Positions 28,158 to 37,818 of a stretch of DNA of 64,000 bases are shown in pieces. The DNA comes from Martelella lutilitoris. Its GTDB lineage: Bacteria; Pseudomonadota; Alphaproteobacteria; Rhizobiales; Rhizobiaceae. The translations under genes were made by a program, and so were the position numbers. Position 1 is the first letter of the stretch. Every line of letters begins with the position of its first letter. The notes under the pieces were generated by a model, which was not told where the DNA came from, searched no databases, and saw only the letters and a list, made by a program, of their open reading frames with translations. The DNA lies in assembly GCF_016598595.1 (NCBI RefSeq), contig NZ_CP066786.1:457501-521500 (forward strand), given 5' to 3'.

Positions 28158-30824
28158 ATGCCGGCCATCAGCACGACCGAACTTGACCAGCTCGTTGCCC
28201 GGACGAAGGCAGCGCAGCAGAAGTTTGCGACCTATACCCAGGAACAGGTCGACTTCATTTTCCGTTCCGCCGCCCTTGCCGCGGCCGATGCCCGCATTCC
28301 GCTTGCCCGTATGGCGCATGAGGAAACCGGAATGGGCGTCATGGAAGACAAGGTGGTCAAGAACCACTTTGCCTCGGAATACATCTACAACAAATACAAG
28401 GACGACAAGACCTGCGGCATCCTTTCGGAAGAGCCGGAATACGGCATCTTCACGGTTGCCGAGCCTGTCGGCCTGATTTGCGCCATCGTGCCCACCACCA
28501 ACCCGACCTCGACCGCAATCTTCAAGGCGCTGATCAGCCTGAAGACCAGGAACGGGGTGATCTTCTCGCCGCACCCGCGCGCCAGGCGCTCGACCTGCGA
28601 GGCCGCCCGGGTCGTTCTCGAAGCCGCCGTCAAGGCCGGCGCGCCGAAGGACATCATCAGCTGGATCGATGAACCCTCGGTGGAGCTCTCGAATGCGCTG
28701 ATGCACCACCCGGACATCAACCTCATTCTCGCCACCGGCGGGCCCGGCATGGTGAAGGCCGCCTATTCGTCGGGTAAGCCCGCGATCGGCGTCGGCGCCG
28801 GCAATACGCCTGCCGTGATCGACGAATATGCCGACATCAAGCGCGCCGTCGCCTCGATCCTGATGTCGAAGACCTTCGACAACGGCGTTATCTGCGCATC
28901 GGAACAGTCGGTGATCGCCGTCGACAAGGTCTATGACAAGGTCCGCGAGCGTTTCATCAGCCATGGCGGCTATGTGTTGTCGGGCAATGAGGCCGGCGCC
29001 GTTCGCGACATCATCATGAACAAGAAGGGCACGCTGAATGCCGAGATCGTCGGCCAGTCGGCCGAGAAGATTGCGGCCATGGCCGGCATCACCGTGCCGC
29101 CGCGCACCAAGGTTCTGATCGCGGAAGTCGAAAGCACGGGCGAGGACGAGGTCTTTGCCCACGAAAAGCTGTCGCCGACGCTGGCCATGTACAAGGCCAA
29201 GAACTTCGACCATGCCAGCCGGATCGCATCGGAACTGGTGGCGCTCGGCGGCATCGGCCACACCTCGGTGCTTTACACCGACCAGGACCTGCAGCCCGAA
29301 CGCGTCACCACCTTCGGCGAACGCATGAAGACGGCCCGCGTTCTTATCAACACCCCGGCCTCGCAGGGCGGCATCGGCGACCTTTACAACTTCCGCCTGG
29401 CGCCGTCGCTGACGCTTGGCTGCGGTTCGTGGGGCGGCAACTCGATCTCGGAAAACGTTGGCCCGCAGCACCTGATCAACAAGAAGACCGTGGCCAAGAG
29501 GGCAGAAAACATGCTGTGGCACAAGCTTCCCCCGTCGATCTATTTCCGTCGCGGTTCGCTTCCCTTCGCTCTGGAAGAACTGAAGGGCCACAAACGTTGC
29601 CTGATCGTCACCGACCGTTTCCTCTTCGAAAACGGCTATGTCAACGATACGGTCCGCGTTCTGAAGGGCCTCGGCATGGAAGTCGAAACCTTCTTCGATG
29701 TCCAGGCCGACCCGACGCTCGCCGTTGTCCGCAAGGGCTGGGAACTGGCCCGCTCGTTCGAGCCGGACATCATCCTTGCACAGGGTGGCGGTTCGCCGAT
29801 GGATGCGGCCAAGATCATGTGGGTGATGTATGAGCATCCGGAGGTCGAGTTCGCCGATCTGGCGCTGCGCTTCATGGATATCCGCAAGCGCATCTACCAC
29901 TTCCCCAAGCTCGGCATCAAAGCCAAGTTTGTCGCCGTGCCCACGACCTCGGGCACCGGTTCGGAAGTCACCCCGTTCGCCGTCGTCACCGACGAGAAGA
30001 CCGGCGTGAAGTATCCGATCGCCGACTACGAACTGACGCCGACCATGGCAATCGTCGATCCCGACCTCGTCATGAACATGCCGAAGTCGCTGACGGCCCA
30101 TGGCGGCATCGATGCGGTGACCCATGCTCTGGAAGCCTATGTCTCGATCATGGCGAACGAGTATTCGGACGGTCAGGCGCTTCAGGCTCTGAAGCTTCTG
30201 AAGGAATATCTGCCCTCGGCCTACAGACAAGGCGCTGCCGATCCGAAGGCTCGCGAGCAGGTTCATAACGCCGCAACGATCGCCGGCATGGCCTTTGCCA
30301 ACGCCTTCCTCGGTGTCTGCCACTCGATGGCGCACAAGATCGGCGCGCAGTTCCACCTGCCGCACGGCCTGTCGAACGCCCTGCTTCTGGCCAATGTGGT
30401 TCGCTACAACGCGGTCGACAATCCGACCAAGCAGGCAACCTTCAGCCAGTATGACCGGCCGAAGGCGCTGTGCCGCTATGCAGAAGTCGCCCGCCATCTC
30501 GAGCTTGGCGGCAAGAGCGACGAAGAGTCGGTCGAAAACCTGGTCAAGTGGATCGAGAGCCTCAACAAGGCCTGCGATATCCCCGAATCGATCCAGGCTG
30601 CGGGCGTCGGCGAAGCCGACTTCCTCGACCATCTCGACGCGGTTGCCGAAAAGGCCTTCGATGACCAGTGCACCGGTGCCAACCCGCGCTACCCGCTGAT
30701 CTCGGAAATCCGCCAGGTCCTGCTCGACAGCTATTACGGCCGCGCCTACGAAGAAGGCGTCGTCAACGAGCCGGCGGCAGCCGAAGACAAGGGTTCGGTC
30801 GTGCCGCTCAGCGCCCGCAAGTAA
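28158..30824 (+). CDS. adhE: Bifunctional acetaldehyde-CoA/alcohol dehydrogenase
   Basis: 888-residue fusion that reduces acetyl-CoA to acetaldehyde and then ethanol, regenerating NAD+ under low oxygen. Residues 1-440 are the CoA-acylating aldehyde dehydrogenase with Cys246 (NGVICASEQS) at the same number as in E. coli; 450-870 are the iron-dependent alcohol dehydrogenase with GGGSPMDAAK, PTTSGTGSEVTPF and the metal-binding GGIDAVTHALEAY ... HSMAHKIGAQFHLPHG. Length matches the family, whose members form spirosome filaments. Start ATG follows AGGAG. The FNR box, leader and terminator make it a single-gene unit. AdhE is not common in Rhizobiales. Confidence 0.95.
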   Translation: MPAISTTELDQLVARTKAAQQKFATYTQEQVDFIFRSAALAAADARIPLARMAHEETGMGVMEDKVVKNHFASEYIYNKYKDDKTCGILSEEPEYGIFTVAEPVGLICAIVPTTNPTSTAIFKALISLKTRNGVIFSPHPRARRSTCEAARVVLEAAVKAGAPKDIISWIDEPSVELSNALMHHPDINLILATGGPGMVKAAYSSGKPAIGVGAGNTPAVIDEYADIKRAVASILMSKTFDNGVICASEQSVIAVDKVYDKVRERFISHGGYVLSGNEAGAVRDIIMNKKGTLNAEIVGQSAEKIAAMAGITVPPRTKVLIAEVESTGEDEVFAHEKLSPTLAMYKAKNFDHASRIASELVALGGIGHTSVLYTDQDLQPERVTTFGERMKTARVLINTPASQGGIGDLYNFRLAPSLTLGCGSWGGNSISENVGPQHLINKKTVAKRAENMLWHKLPPSIYFRRGSLPFALEELKGHKRCLIVTDRFLFENGYVNDTVRVLKGLGMEVETFFDVQADPTLAVVRKGWELARSFEPDIILAQGGGSPMDAAKIMWVMYEHPEVEFADLALRFMDIRKRIYHFPKLGIKAKFVAVPTTSGTGSEVTPFAVVTDEKTGVKYPIADYELTPTMAIVDPDLVMNMPKSLTAHGGIDAVTHALEAYVSIMANEYSDGQALQALKLLKEYLPSAYRQGAADPKAREQVHNAATIAGMAFANAFLGVCHSMAHKIGAQFHLPHGLSNALLLANVVRYNAVDNPTKQATFSQYDRPKALCRYAEVARHLELGGKSDEESVENLVKWIESLNKACDIPESIQAAGVGEADFLDHLDAVAEKAFDDQCTGANPRYPLISEIRQVLLDSYYGRAYEEGVVNEPAAAEDKGSVVPLSARK

Positions 30825-30848
30825 TTTGCGTCACTGAAACGTATGAGA

Positions 30849-30874
30849 AACGCCGCCTCCGGGCGGCGTTTTCA
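30849..30874 (+). terminator. Rho-independent terminator after adhE
   Basis: AACGCCGCC and GGCGGCGTT form a perfect 9-bp stem with a TCCG loop, followed by TTTTC. It lies 25 bp after the adhE stop and just before the convergent NlpC/P60 gene. Confidence 0.85.
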
Positions 30875-30882
30875 GTTTGGCT

Positions 30883-31752
30883 TCAAACCGGGTTACTTTG
30901 CGGCCTCAGATACGACGTCGGGTTGCCGTAGACGGATGCGATGCGGGTGATCGCGTGGTCGAGGTTTTCACGGGTGACCCGCATCGTCGCGCCATTGGCG
31001 TGGACGAGGGTCTTGGCGTCTTCCATGATGCCGACATGGCCTTTCCAGAAGACGAGGTCGCCGCGTTTCAGCGCCCGGCGCGTCACCGGCTCGCCTTCCA
31101 TCAGCTCCTGCATGTCGGAATCGCGCGGCACGGCGATGCCCGCCATCATCATCGCCATCTGTATCAACGCCGAGCAGTCGAGGCCGAAACCGGACCTGCC
31201 GCCCCAGAGATAAGGCGTCTCGAGGAAGCGCAGCGCCGTCTTCACCGGATCGCGCTCGAAGGCGCGGCCGAGCGGAAAGCAATGATCGGCAAAGACCGCC
31301 GTGCCGTCCGAGCAGAGATAATAGCGGCTGCCGCGCGTTTCCGCCTCGTCGACGAAGGTCAGCCGGCAACCCATGGAGAGCGCGCAGACCGGCCCGGCCT
31401 TGAGTTCGGCTTCGGGATAAAGGAAAGTCCGGGGCACCGAGATGACATGGGACGCCTCGCGCTCGCCCTCGGCCACCATCGCCTCCGGCAGGTAGCCGAC
31501 ATAGCCGTCGAAGCGCGACTGCACCCAGGCCCAGCCGGATCTGCGTTCGAAGATGTCGACGGTTTCGCCGAAGAGAAGCTGGCTGTCGATGAAGGCGGCT
31601 TCCGAGGGCTTTGGCCGCAAGGGCGCGACGGGCGCGATGATCTGGGCCGGCGTCGGCACGGCGAAGCGATCCGCATGGACGATGCCGGAAAGCCGGGCAT
31701 CGGCGAGATCGGGCCGGAAGGCATGGAGCCTTCGATCGAGTTCCATCACCAT
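30883..31752 (-). CDS. NlpC/P60 family peptidoglycan endopeptidase with SH3-like domains
   Basis: 289 residues. Residues about 1-140 are bacterial SH3-like repeats; the C-terminal NlpC/P60 domain has Cys in GFGLDCSALIQ and His in WKGHVGIMED, the catalytic pair for cleaving gamma-D-Glu-diamino-acid bonds in peptidoglycan. No signal peptide is visible, unlike most secreted members, so location is unclear. The ATG at 31752 shares a base with the stop of the aminopeptidase gene (TGATG), showing coupling; homologous protein sequence begins here rather than at the longer open frame. Confidence 0.85.
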   Translation of the reverse strand: MVMELDRRLHAFRPDLADARLSGIVHADRFAVPTPAQIIAPVAPLRPKPSEAAFIDSQLLFGETVDIFERRSGWAWVQSRFDGYVGYLPEAMVAEGEREASHVISVPRTFLYPEAELKAGPVCALSMGCRLTFVDEAETRGSRYYLCSDGTAVFADHCFPLGRAFERDPVKTALRFLETPYLWGGRSGFGLDCSALIQMAMMMAGIAVPRDSDMQELMEGEPVTRRALKRGDLVFWKGHVGIMEDAKTLVHANGATMRVTRENLDHAITRIASVYGNPTSYLRPQSNPV

Positions 31753-33137
31753 CAGCTCGTCCGGATCGTTTCGAAGAGGGCGCGGATCGCCTGCGCCTCG
31801 CCGCCGGCAGGGCCGAAATCGCGATCGGCCGGGGCGTGGCCATAGATGTCGAAATGCGCCCACGTTCGCGCCCGCCCGACAAACCGCTTCAGGAAGAGCG
31901 CCGCGGTGATCGAGCCGGCCATGCCGCCGCCCGGCGCGTTGGTGAGGTCGGCGATCGCGGTTTTCAGCCTGGCGTCATAGCCGGCGAAGAGCGGCATGCG
32001 CCAGAGCGGATCGGAGAGCGTCTCGCCGCTCTTGTGAAGCTTGTCGGCAAAGGCGTCGTTGTCGGTGAAGAACGGCGCGATGTCCGGGCCGAGCGCCACG
32101 CGGGCGGCCCCTGTCAGCGTCGCCATGTCGATCAGAAGGTCGGGAAGCTCCTCGTCCGCATAGGTCAGCGCGTCGGCAAGGATGAGGCGTCCCTCGGCAT
32201 CGGTGTTGTCGATCTGCACGGTAAGCCCCTTGCGCGAGCGGTAGATGTCGCCCGGGCGGAAGGCATTGCCGGCGATCGCGTTCTCGACGCTCGGGACGAT
32301 CACGCGCAGGTCGACGTCGAGGCCGGCATCCATGATCATCAGCGCCAGCGCCATGACATTGGCGCCGCCGCCCATGTCCTTTTTCATCAGACCCATGCCG
32401 GCGGCCGACTTGATGTCGAGACCGCCGGTGTCGAAACAGACGCCCTTGCCGACAAGGGCGACGCTCCTTGCGCCCTTGCGGCCCCAGCGCAGCTCCATCA
32501 GACGTGGTGCTTTCTCCCCGGCGCGGCCGACCGCATGGATCAGCGGAAAGCCGGCCTTCAGCAGCTCGTCGCCGTGGATCGCGCTGAAATCAGCGCCATA
32601 ATGGCGGGCCAGGCTCTCGAAGGCCTTCTCCAGATGGTCCGGCTGCATGTCGTTTGCAGGCGTGTTGATCAGGTCTCGGGCGAGAAAGATCGCCGCAACC
32701 GTCCGTTCGATCGCGGCCCTGTCGCAGTCCTCCGGCAGGGCGAGGCGAACCTTGCCGGCCGAAGAAGGCTTGAGGTAACGCTCGAACCGGTAATCGCCTG
32801 CGGCAAAGCCGATCAGCGCCTGGCCCTGATCACCCTCAAAGCCCGCAAGATGCCAGTCGCCGGCCGGCAGAAGCCTGGAAAGACGACCGGTGGCGAAGGG
32901 AGAGGCATCCTTGCCGAGGCCGAAAAGCGCGCCGGCAACACCGCCATTTTCGCCGTGAACGAGCAGGAACTCGCCCTCGCGGGCGGAGAAGCCGGCCGCG
33001 CGGCCAAACCGGCGGATATTGTCCGGGAGGATGTCCGGTCTTTCGAGGTCGGCCGGCGTCACCGCAAAGAGCGGTTTTGTCTCTGGACCGGCTGGGCAAA
33101 ACGGCGAAGGGCGTTCGAAGAACTGGAAACTGGGCAT
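31752..33137 (-). CDS. pepB: Leucyl aminopeptidase family M17
   Basis: 461-residue cytosolic di-metal aminopeptidase. The signature NTDAEGRLILADAL carries metal ligands; GKGVCFDTGGLDIKSA and KKDMGGGANVMA hold the catalytic Lys and further ligands. It removes N-terminal residues from peptides. Its stop overlaps the start of the NlpC/P60 gene, a pairing common in Rhizobiales that suggests joint handling of wall or peptide fragments (inference). Confidence 0.92.
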   Translation of the reverse strand: MPSFQFFERPSPFCPAGPETKPLFAVTPADLERPDILPDNIRRFGRAAGFSAREGEFLLVHGENGGVAGALFGLGKDASPFATGRLSRLLPAGDWHLAGFEGDQGQALIGFAAGDYRFERYLKPSSAGKVRLALPEDCDRAAIERTVAAIFLARDLINTPANDMQPDHLEKAFESLARHYGADFSAIHGDELLKAGFPLIHAVGRAGEKAPRLMELRWGRKGARSVALVGKGVCFDTGGLDIKSAAGMGLMKKDMGGGANVMALALMIMDAGLDVDLRVIVPSVENAIAGNAFRPGDIYRSRKGLTVQIDNTDAEGRLILADALTYADEELPDLLIDMATLTGAARVALGPDIAPFFTDNDAFADKLHKSGETLSDPLWRMPLFAGYDARLKTAIADLTNAPGGGMAGSITAALFLKRFVGRARTWAHFDIYGHAPADRDFGPAGGEAQAIRALFETIRTS

Positions 33138-33266
33138 CTGTGTTCGCTTGTCAGTGTTGTCCCGCCTACTTTCGCGGGAAAAAACTTTCTGTAAAGTGTC
33201 TGAAAGCCTCGGAACTGATTCCTTACGCTGATCGGGGCGCGGAGAACAGACGGAGTTTGCCTTAAA

Positions 33267-34073
33267 ATGACCAATCCGACCGGGCTTTCGAGAAAGGCGG
33301 CGCTGGCGCTCGTCATTGCGGCCATCACGGTTTCAGCTTGCGCCAGCGTGCGCAGGCCGATGACCACGGCGCAATACATGTCCGCCGAGGAAATTGCCGG
33401 CCTCTCGCCGTCGCAGCGCCAGATGGCGAGCTATCGGCTTGAAACGGCATATCTTTCCAGGCCCGGAAGCGTCAAGTCGGGCATCGCCTGGTCCGAGTAT
33501 CTGAAGGCGGAGGGGCGCTACGGCGAGGCCAATCAGGTGATGCGCGAAGTCGCCGCGCGCAATCCCGATTCCGGCGATGCGCTGCTTCACTATGCCGAAA
33601 CGCAGGCAGCGCTTGGCTACTACCCCGATGCGCTGCGCACGATCCGCAATGCGGAAGCCGCGTCGCCGCGCGACTGGCGAACCTTCTCGCAGGAGGGGCT
33701 GATTCTCGACCAGATGGGCAAGCCGGTGGAGGCGCGCATGCGCTACCGTCAGGCGCTCACATTGTCGCCGAAGAACCCGGAAGTGCTGTCCAACATGGCG
33801 GTTTCCTACGTGCTGACCCATGATCTGGCGACGGCGGAAAATTATCTGCGCGAGGCAATCGCCCAGCGCGATGCCAGCCCTGAGGTCCGGGTCAATCTGG
33901 CGCTGGTGCTGGCGCTTCAGGGCAAGCAGCAGGAAGCCGAGCGGGTGGCAACGGCGGGTGTTTCGGCCGAAGAGGCCCAGGCCAACCTTGCGGCGCTCCA
34001 GGCCGCGACCGCTCCCGGCGGCGCCTGGGAACGGTATGCCGTCGGCGCGGGCGGACAACAGTCCGTCATGTGA
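33267..34073 (+). CDS. TPR-repeat lipoprotein, TadD-like
   Basis: 268 residues. The N-terminus has a lipoprotein signal ending in the lipobox VSAC (Cys26), then at least four tetratricopeptide repeats between about 75 and 230 (for example GDALLHYAETQAALGYYPDALRTIRNAEAASP). It resembles TadD of Flp pilus systems, but no tad/cpa genes are nearby, so it may be a stand-alone copy acting as an outer-membrane-linked assembly factor. Confidence 0.78.
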   Translation: MTNPTGLSRKAALALVIAAITVSACASVRRPMTTAQYMSAEEIAGLSPSQRQMASYRLETAYLSRPGSVKSGIAWSEYLKAEGRYGEANQVMREVAARNPDSGDALLHYAETQAALGYYPDALRTIRNAEAASPRDWRTFSQEGLILDQMGKPVEARMRYRQALTLSPKNPEVLSNMAVSYVLTHDLATAENYLREAIAQRDASPEVRVNLALVLALQGKQQEAERVATAGVSAEEAQANLAALQAATAPGGAWERYAVGAGGQQSVM

Positions 34074-34154
34074 TCGCGGCGGGGAGCGCGCCTGAAGGGC
34101 TCGCAGTCAGATGGAAATATCTGACGGCCGCGGAAATGTGTCAAAACAAACAGA

Positions 34155-34195
34155 TAGATCGTTTCGACCTTTCCATGGAAGGCGGAAACGATCTA
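34155..34195 (-). terminator. Hairpin terminator after the small membrane protein gene
   Basis: TAGATCGTTTC (34155-34165) and GAAACGATCTA (34185-34195) are a perfect 11-bp stem, with a smaller inner pairing (CCTT...AAGG). On the minus strand it is followed by TCTGTTTGTTTTG. It begins 3 bp beyond the stop of the minus-strand gene at 34199. Confidence 0.6.
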
Positions 34196-34198
34196 GTC

Positions 34199-34474
34199 TC
34201 AGGACACAGCGCGTATGATGAGGCCTGCAAGCGCGTAGACGCCGGCAAGGCTGGCCGCAAAGAAGACGAGGCTGCCGACAATGGTCAGCCACAAGGCCCA
34301 GTTTGTGCTCTTTCCGCGCGCGTGTTTTGAAAGATAGATGATTCGGGCGTCGTCCGCGTCCCAACTGGCCATCGCGCGCAGTCGACCGGTGAATATGAAC
34401 TCCGGCTCCTCGATCGCATCGGCCGTCGCTGTCGTGGCGACGGAATTCCGGCGGCTGGAGATGTGTCGTCTCAC
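34199..34474 (-). CDS. Small single-span membrane protein, unknown function
   Basis: 91 residues, not recognised. The first 60 are polar with many Arg and a FTGRLRAMASWDADDARIIYLSKHARGKS segment; residues about 62-88 form one hydrophobic span (LWLTIVGSLVFFAASLAGVYALAGLII). The GTG start at 34474 was chosen because AGGGAG lies exactly 7 nt upstream; the frame is open to 34534 without a better signal. It has its own terminator-like hairpin. Codon pattern and signals make it likely real. Confidence 0.65.
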   Translation of the reverse strand: MRRHISSRRNSVATTATADAIEEPEFIFTGRLRAMASWDADDARIIYLSKHARGKSTNWALWLTIVGSLVFFAASLAGVYALAGLIIRAVS

Positions 34475-34648
34475 TGCCTTGCTCCCTTGTATGTCCTGTT
34501 TCCGCCCGTCGGACGAAAACCTCCCAACCAACAAGTATAGAGCAGTTCGTTCAAAAAACGATCATAAATTGCAATCCAAGGTGCAGAAATGCGCGGTGAT
34601 CCACCGGGAAACGCAGATTTTCCGAGATTGCGCTACCAAAAGTTGTTT

Positions 34649-34849
34649 CTATTGCTCCTCGCCGCCGGGCTTCGATTCGTCCTCGGTGACGGGAATCGCA
34701 TAGGACCCGGTCAACCAGCGGGAGAGGTCAAGCTGGCGGCAACGGTCGCAGCAGAAGGGATAGTTCTCCCGCGTCGAGGGACGCCCGCATTCGGGGCATC
34801 TGCGGGGTTTTCTTAACGGTTCGACGCGGGCGTCGCTGTCATTGCCCAT
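34649..34849 (-). CDS. yacG: DNA gyrase inhibitor YacG
   Basis: 66-residue zinc protein. Four cysteines in RRCPECGRPSTRENYPFCCDRCRQLDL bind zinc, and the following LSRWLTGSYAIP is the YacG hallmark. It binds GyrB and blocks gyrase-DNA association in E. coli. The start overlaps the maf stop by 11 bp; infA-maf-yacG is a conserved order in Rhizobiales. Confidence 0.9.
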   Translation of the reverse strand: MGNDSDARVEPLRKPRRCPECGRPSTRENYPFCCDRCRQLDLSRWLTGSYAIPVTEDESKPGGEEQ

Positions 34850-35465
34850 CTTTGCTCCATTCTTGGCAAATGTCATAGCCGCGGCCGGAAAGTAGCGTCT
34901 GTGTTTCGTAGAGCGGCAGGCCGACCACGGCGGAGTAGGAGCCGACAAGGCGCGCGATGAAGGCGGCTGCGCGGCCCTGGACGGCATAGGCCCCCGCCTT
35001 GCCGTGCCATTCGCCGGACGCGAGATAAGCCTCGATCTCTTTCTTGGAGAGATGTTTGAAGGTAACGCGCGTCTCGACAACGCGCAGGCTTTCCTCAGCA
35101 TCCCCGGCAATCCTGACGCAAAGGCCGGTGAAAACCCGATGATTGCGACCGGAAAGGAGCGAAAGGCAGGACATCGCCTCGTCTTGGCTTGAAGCCTTGG
35201 GCAGGATACGCCTGCCGACGGCAACCACCGTATCGGCGGCCAGAATGGCCGCGCCGCGCCAGGCCGCATCGTCGTCGAGCATCCCGGCCACCACGCCGGC
35301 CTTGCCGCAGGCAAGCCGCCCGGCCAGGAGCCGCGGCGTTTCTTTTGCAAGCGGGGTCTCGTCGATATCGGCGGGCAGGATGCGGTCCGGCGTCACGCCG
35401 ATCTGGGCCAGAAGGTCCACCCGGCGCGGAGAAGCCGATGCCAGGACAAGTTTTGTCTTTGCCAC
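34839..35465 (-). CDS. maf: Maf-family nucleotide pyrophosphatase
   Basis: About 208 residues. The Maf signature LVLASASPRRVDLLAQIG is at the N-terminus, with the catalytic AADTVVAVGRRILPKA and GKAGAYAVQG further on. Maf proteins hydrolyse non-canonical or excess NTPs (dTTP, UTP, modified pyrimidines). The GTG at 35465 gives the usual family length; a TTG at 35501 is also in frame, so the start is uncertain. Follows infA by 42 bp and overlaps yacG. Confidence 0.88.
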   Translation of the reverse strand: MAKTKLVLASASPRRVDLLAQIGVTPDRILPADIDETPLAKETPRLLAGRLACGKAGVVAGMLDDDAAWRGAAILAADTVVAVGRRILPKASSQDEAMSCLSLLSGRNHRVFTGLCVRIAGDAEESLRVVETRVTFKHLSKKEIEAYLASGEWHGKAGAYAVQGRAAAFIARLVGSYSAVVGLPLYETQTLLSGRGYDICQEWSKDGQ

Positions 35466-35507
35466 GGTCAAACCCGTTCCCGAACGCTTGAGAGGAGGCA
35501 AGCGCTT

Positions 35508-35726
35508 CTACTTGAAGCGATAGGTGATCCGGCCCTTGGTCAGGTCGTAGGGGGTCATTTCCACCAGCACCTTGTCGCCGGCGAGAACGCGGATACGGTT
35601 CTTGCGCATGCGGCCGGCGGTGTGGGCGATGATCTCGTGGTCGTTTTCAAGCTTCACCCGGAATGTCGCATTCGGCAGAAGCTCGACGACGACGCCCGGA
35701 AATTCCAGTACTTCTTCTTTAGCCAT
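35508..35726 (-). CDS. infA: Translation initiation factor IF-1
   Basis: 72-residue S1/OB-fold protein, essentially the standard IF-1 ([20 protein letters not shown] ... [25 protein letters not shown] ... GRITYRFK). It binds the ribosomal A site during initiation. The 255-bp gap upstream holds its promoter. First gene of infA-maf-yacG. Confidence 0.97.
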   Translation of the reverse strand: MAKEEVLEFPGVVVELLPNATFRVKLENDHEIIAHTAGRMRKNRIRVLAGDKVLVEMTPYDLTKGRITYRFK

Positions 35727-35981
35727 TTAGTTCGTTTCTTTTCTTCTCTGCGTCCGGGATCGGCCCGAACGCTTCAATCCCCGCCCGGCCGATTGCCGGC
35801 ATGACAGACGGGGACACTGTTGCTTCAATGATCTGCAGCGTATCGGCTGCGCTTGAAAACAAGCGCGCGGCGCTGCTGAATTGCGGCGAAACCTACACAA
35901 TAGTTCAACGTTTGTGAACCATGTTTGCTCCCGCCGTCGTTTTTTGTTCACGTGACGTTCGAAACCCTGACGCAGAACGGC

Positions 35982-36455
35982 TCAGCCGCGCCAGTAGAGC
36001 ACGCAGAACAGCGTGAACAGGCGCCGCGCCGTATCGAAATCGAGTTCGATCTTACCTTTGAGGCGGTCCTGAAGGGTCTGCGAGCCTTCATTGTGGATCC
36101 CGCGCCGGCCCATGTCGATCGCCTCGATCTTGCTTGGGCTCGCCGTCTTGATCGCCTCGTAATAGCTCTCGCAGATCATGAAATAATCCTTCACGATCCG
36201 CCGGAACGGGGTCAGCGACAGGATGTGGGTCGCAACCTTGTCGCCGTTTTCGAGCGTGATGTCGAAGATCAGCCGTTTTTCGATGATCGAGAGCGTCAGC
36301 TTGTAAGGGCCGCCCGGATGACCGACAGGGTGGAAGTGGTTATCCTCGAGCAGGTCGAAGATGGCGACGGCGCGTTCATGCTCGACATCGGGCGAAGCGC
36401 GGCCGATGCTCTCATCGAGAACAACGTCACTCAGCCTGTATTCGCCCGTCGTCAT
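35982..36455 (-). CDS. UPF0262 family protein
   Basis: 157-residue conserved alphaproteobacterial protein of unknown function (UPF0262). Recognisable segments are [63 protein letters not shown] and the C-terminal [19 protein letters not shown]. The ATG at 36455 lies 2 bp after the hisD stop, so it is co-transcribed with hisD; the open frame upstream lies within hisD. Confidence 0.85.
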   Translation of the reverse strand: MTTGEYRLSDVVLDESIGRASPDVEHERAVAIFDLLEDNHFHPVGHPGGPYKLTLSIIEKRLIFDITLENGDKVATHILSLTPFRRIVKDYFMICESYYEAIKTASPSKIEAIDMGRRGIHNEGSQTLQDRLKGKIELDFDTARRLFTLFCVLYWRG

Positions 36456-36457
36456 GT

Positions 36458-37762
36458 CTATTCCTTGCGATTGAGGCGGATGGCAACCGATCGTGCATGC
36501 GCGCCCAGACCTTCGCATTCTGCAAGCTCGATGGCCGATGGCGCAAGTCTATTCAGCTGTTCGGGCCCCAGACGAAGGATGGAGGTGCGTTTCATGAAAT
36601 CGAGAACGCCGAGACCCGAAGAAAAGCGCGCCGAACGGGCGGTCGGCAGAACGTGGTTGGAGCCGCCCACGTAATCGCCGATTGCCTCGGGCGTATAGTG
36701 CCCGGCGAAGATCGCGCCGGCATTGCGCACTTTCGGGATCAGCGCTTCGGGATCATCGACCGCAAGCTCCAGATGTTCAGGCGCCACGCGGTTGGCGAGC
36801 GAAAGCGCGGCGTCGAGATCGGAAACAGTGATGATCGCACCATAGTCGCGCCAGCTCGCACCGGCGATCTCGCCGCGCGGCAGGGTCTTCAGCTGCCGCT
36901 CGACCGCCTGCTCGACGGCTTCGCCGAGCGCCTTGTCGGTGGTGATCAGGATCGACTGGGCGGCGGCGTCATGCTCGGCCTGGGCCAGAAGGTCGGCGGC
37001 GATCCAGTCCGGATTGTTCTCGCCGTCGGCAATTACCAGCACTTCCGAAGGACCGGCGATCATGTCGATGCCGACCGTGCCGAAGACGGCGCGCTTGGCA
37101 GCCGCGACATAGGCATTGCCGGGGCCGACGATCTTGGAGACCGGGGCGATCGTTTCCGTGCCGTAGGCGAGGGCGGCCACCGCCTGCGCGCCGCCGATCC
37201 GGTAGATCTCGGTGATGCCGGCGATCTTCGCCGCCGCCAGCACCGCCGGGTTGATCTTGCCCTTCATCGCCGGCACGACCATGACGACGCGCTCGACGCC
37301 GGCGACCTTGGCCGGAACCGCATTCATCAGCACCGAACTTGGATAGCTCGCAGTCCCGCCCGGCACGTAGAGCCCGACCGCCTCGACGGCCGTCCAGCGA
37401 TGGCCGAGGGTGACGCCGATCTCGTCCTCATAGGTATCATCCGGCGGCAGCTGGCGGGCGTGATGCTTGCGGATGCGTTCCTCGGCAAGCCGCAACGCGT
37501 CGATGACCTTCGGGTCGACGGCGGCGATTGCGGCCTCAATCTCCTCCGTGCCAACCTTCATCGGCGTGGCGGGATCGGAAAAATCGACATCGTCGAAACG
37601 CGCCGAATAGGTGGCAAGGGCAGTATCGCCGTTTGCGCGGATATCGGCGATGATCGCATCGACGGTATCGCCGACATCCTTGGAGACTTCGCGCTTCATC
37701 GACAAGAGCGCCGTAAAGGCGGTTTCAAAGTCGTCGGCGGCTGTATCAAGCCAGATGGCCAT
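36458..37762 (-). CDS. hisD: Histidinol dehydrogenase
   Basis: 434-residue zinc enzyme that oxidises L-histidinol to histidine in two NAD-dependent steps. Signature [36 protein letters not shown] and the Zn/catalytic [12 protein letters not shown] and APEHLEL motifs are intact. ATG at 37762 is preceded by GAGG; one upstream in-frame ATG is 15 bp away. The gene stands apart from other his genes, as in Rhizobiales. Confidence 0.95.
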   Translation of the reverse strand: MAIWLDTAADDFETAFTALLSMKREVSKDVGDTVDAIIADIRANGDTALATYSARFDDVDFSDPATPMKVGTEEIEAAIAAVDPKVIDALRLAEERIRKHHARQLPPDDTYEDEIGVTLGHRWTAVEAVGLYVPGGTASYPSSVLMNAVPAKVAGVERVVMVVPAMKGKINPAVLAAAKIAGITEIYRIGGAQAVAALAYGTETIAPVSKIVGPGNAYVAAAKRAVFGTVGIDMIAGPSEVLVIADGENNPDWIAADLLAQAEHDAAAQSILITTDKALGEAVEQAVERQLKTLPRGEIAGASWRDYGAIITVSDLDAALSLANRVAPEHLELAVDDPEALIPKVRNAGAIFAGHYTPEAIGDYVGGSNHVLPTARSARFSSGLGVLDFMKRTSILRLGPEQLNRLAPSAIELAECEGLGAHARSVAIRLNRKE

Positions 37763-37818
37763 GGTTGCCTCACTCAATCAGGTAGGAATTCATTCCGGTC
37801 ACAGAAACAGACATTGCC

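Noticed and set aside
27963..30632. 889-codon open frame on the minus strand
   Set aside because: Antisense to adhE over almost its full length, with low-complexity composition and no domain.
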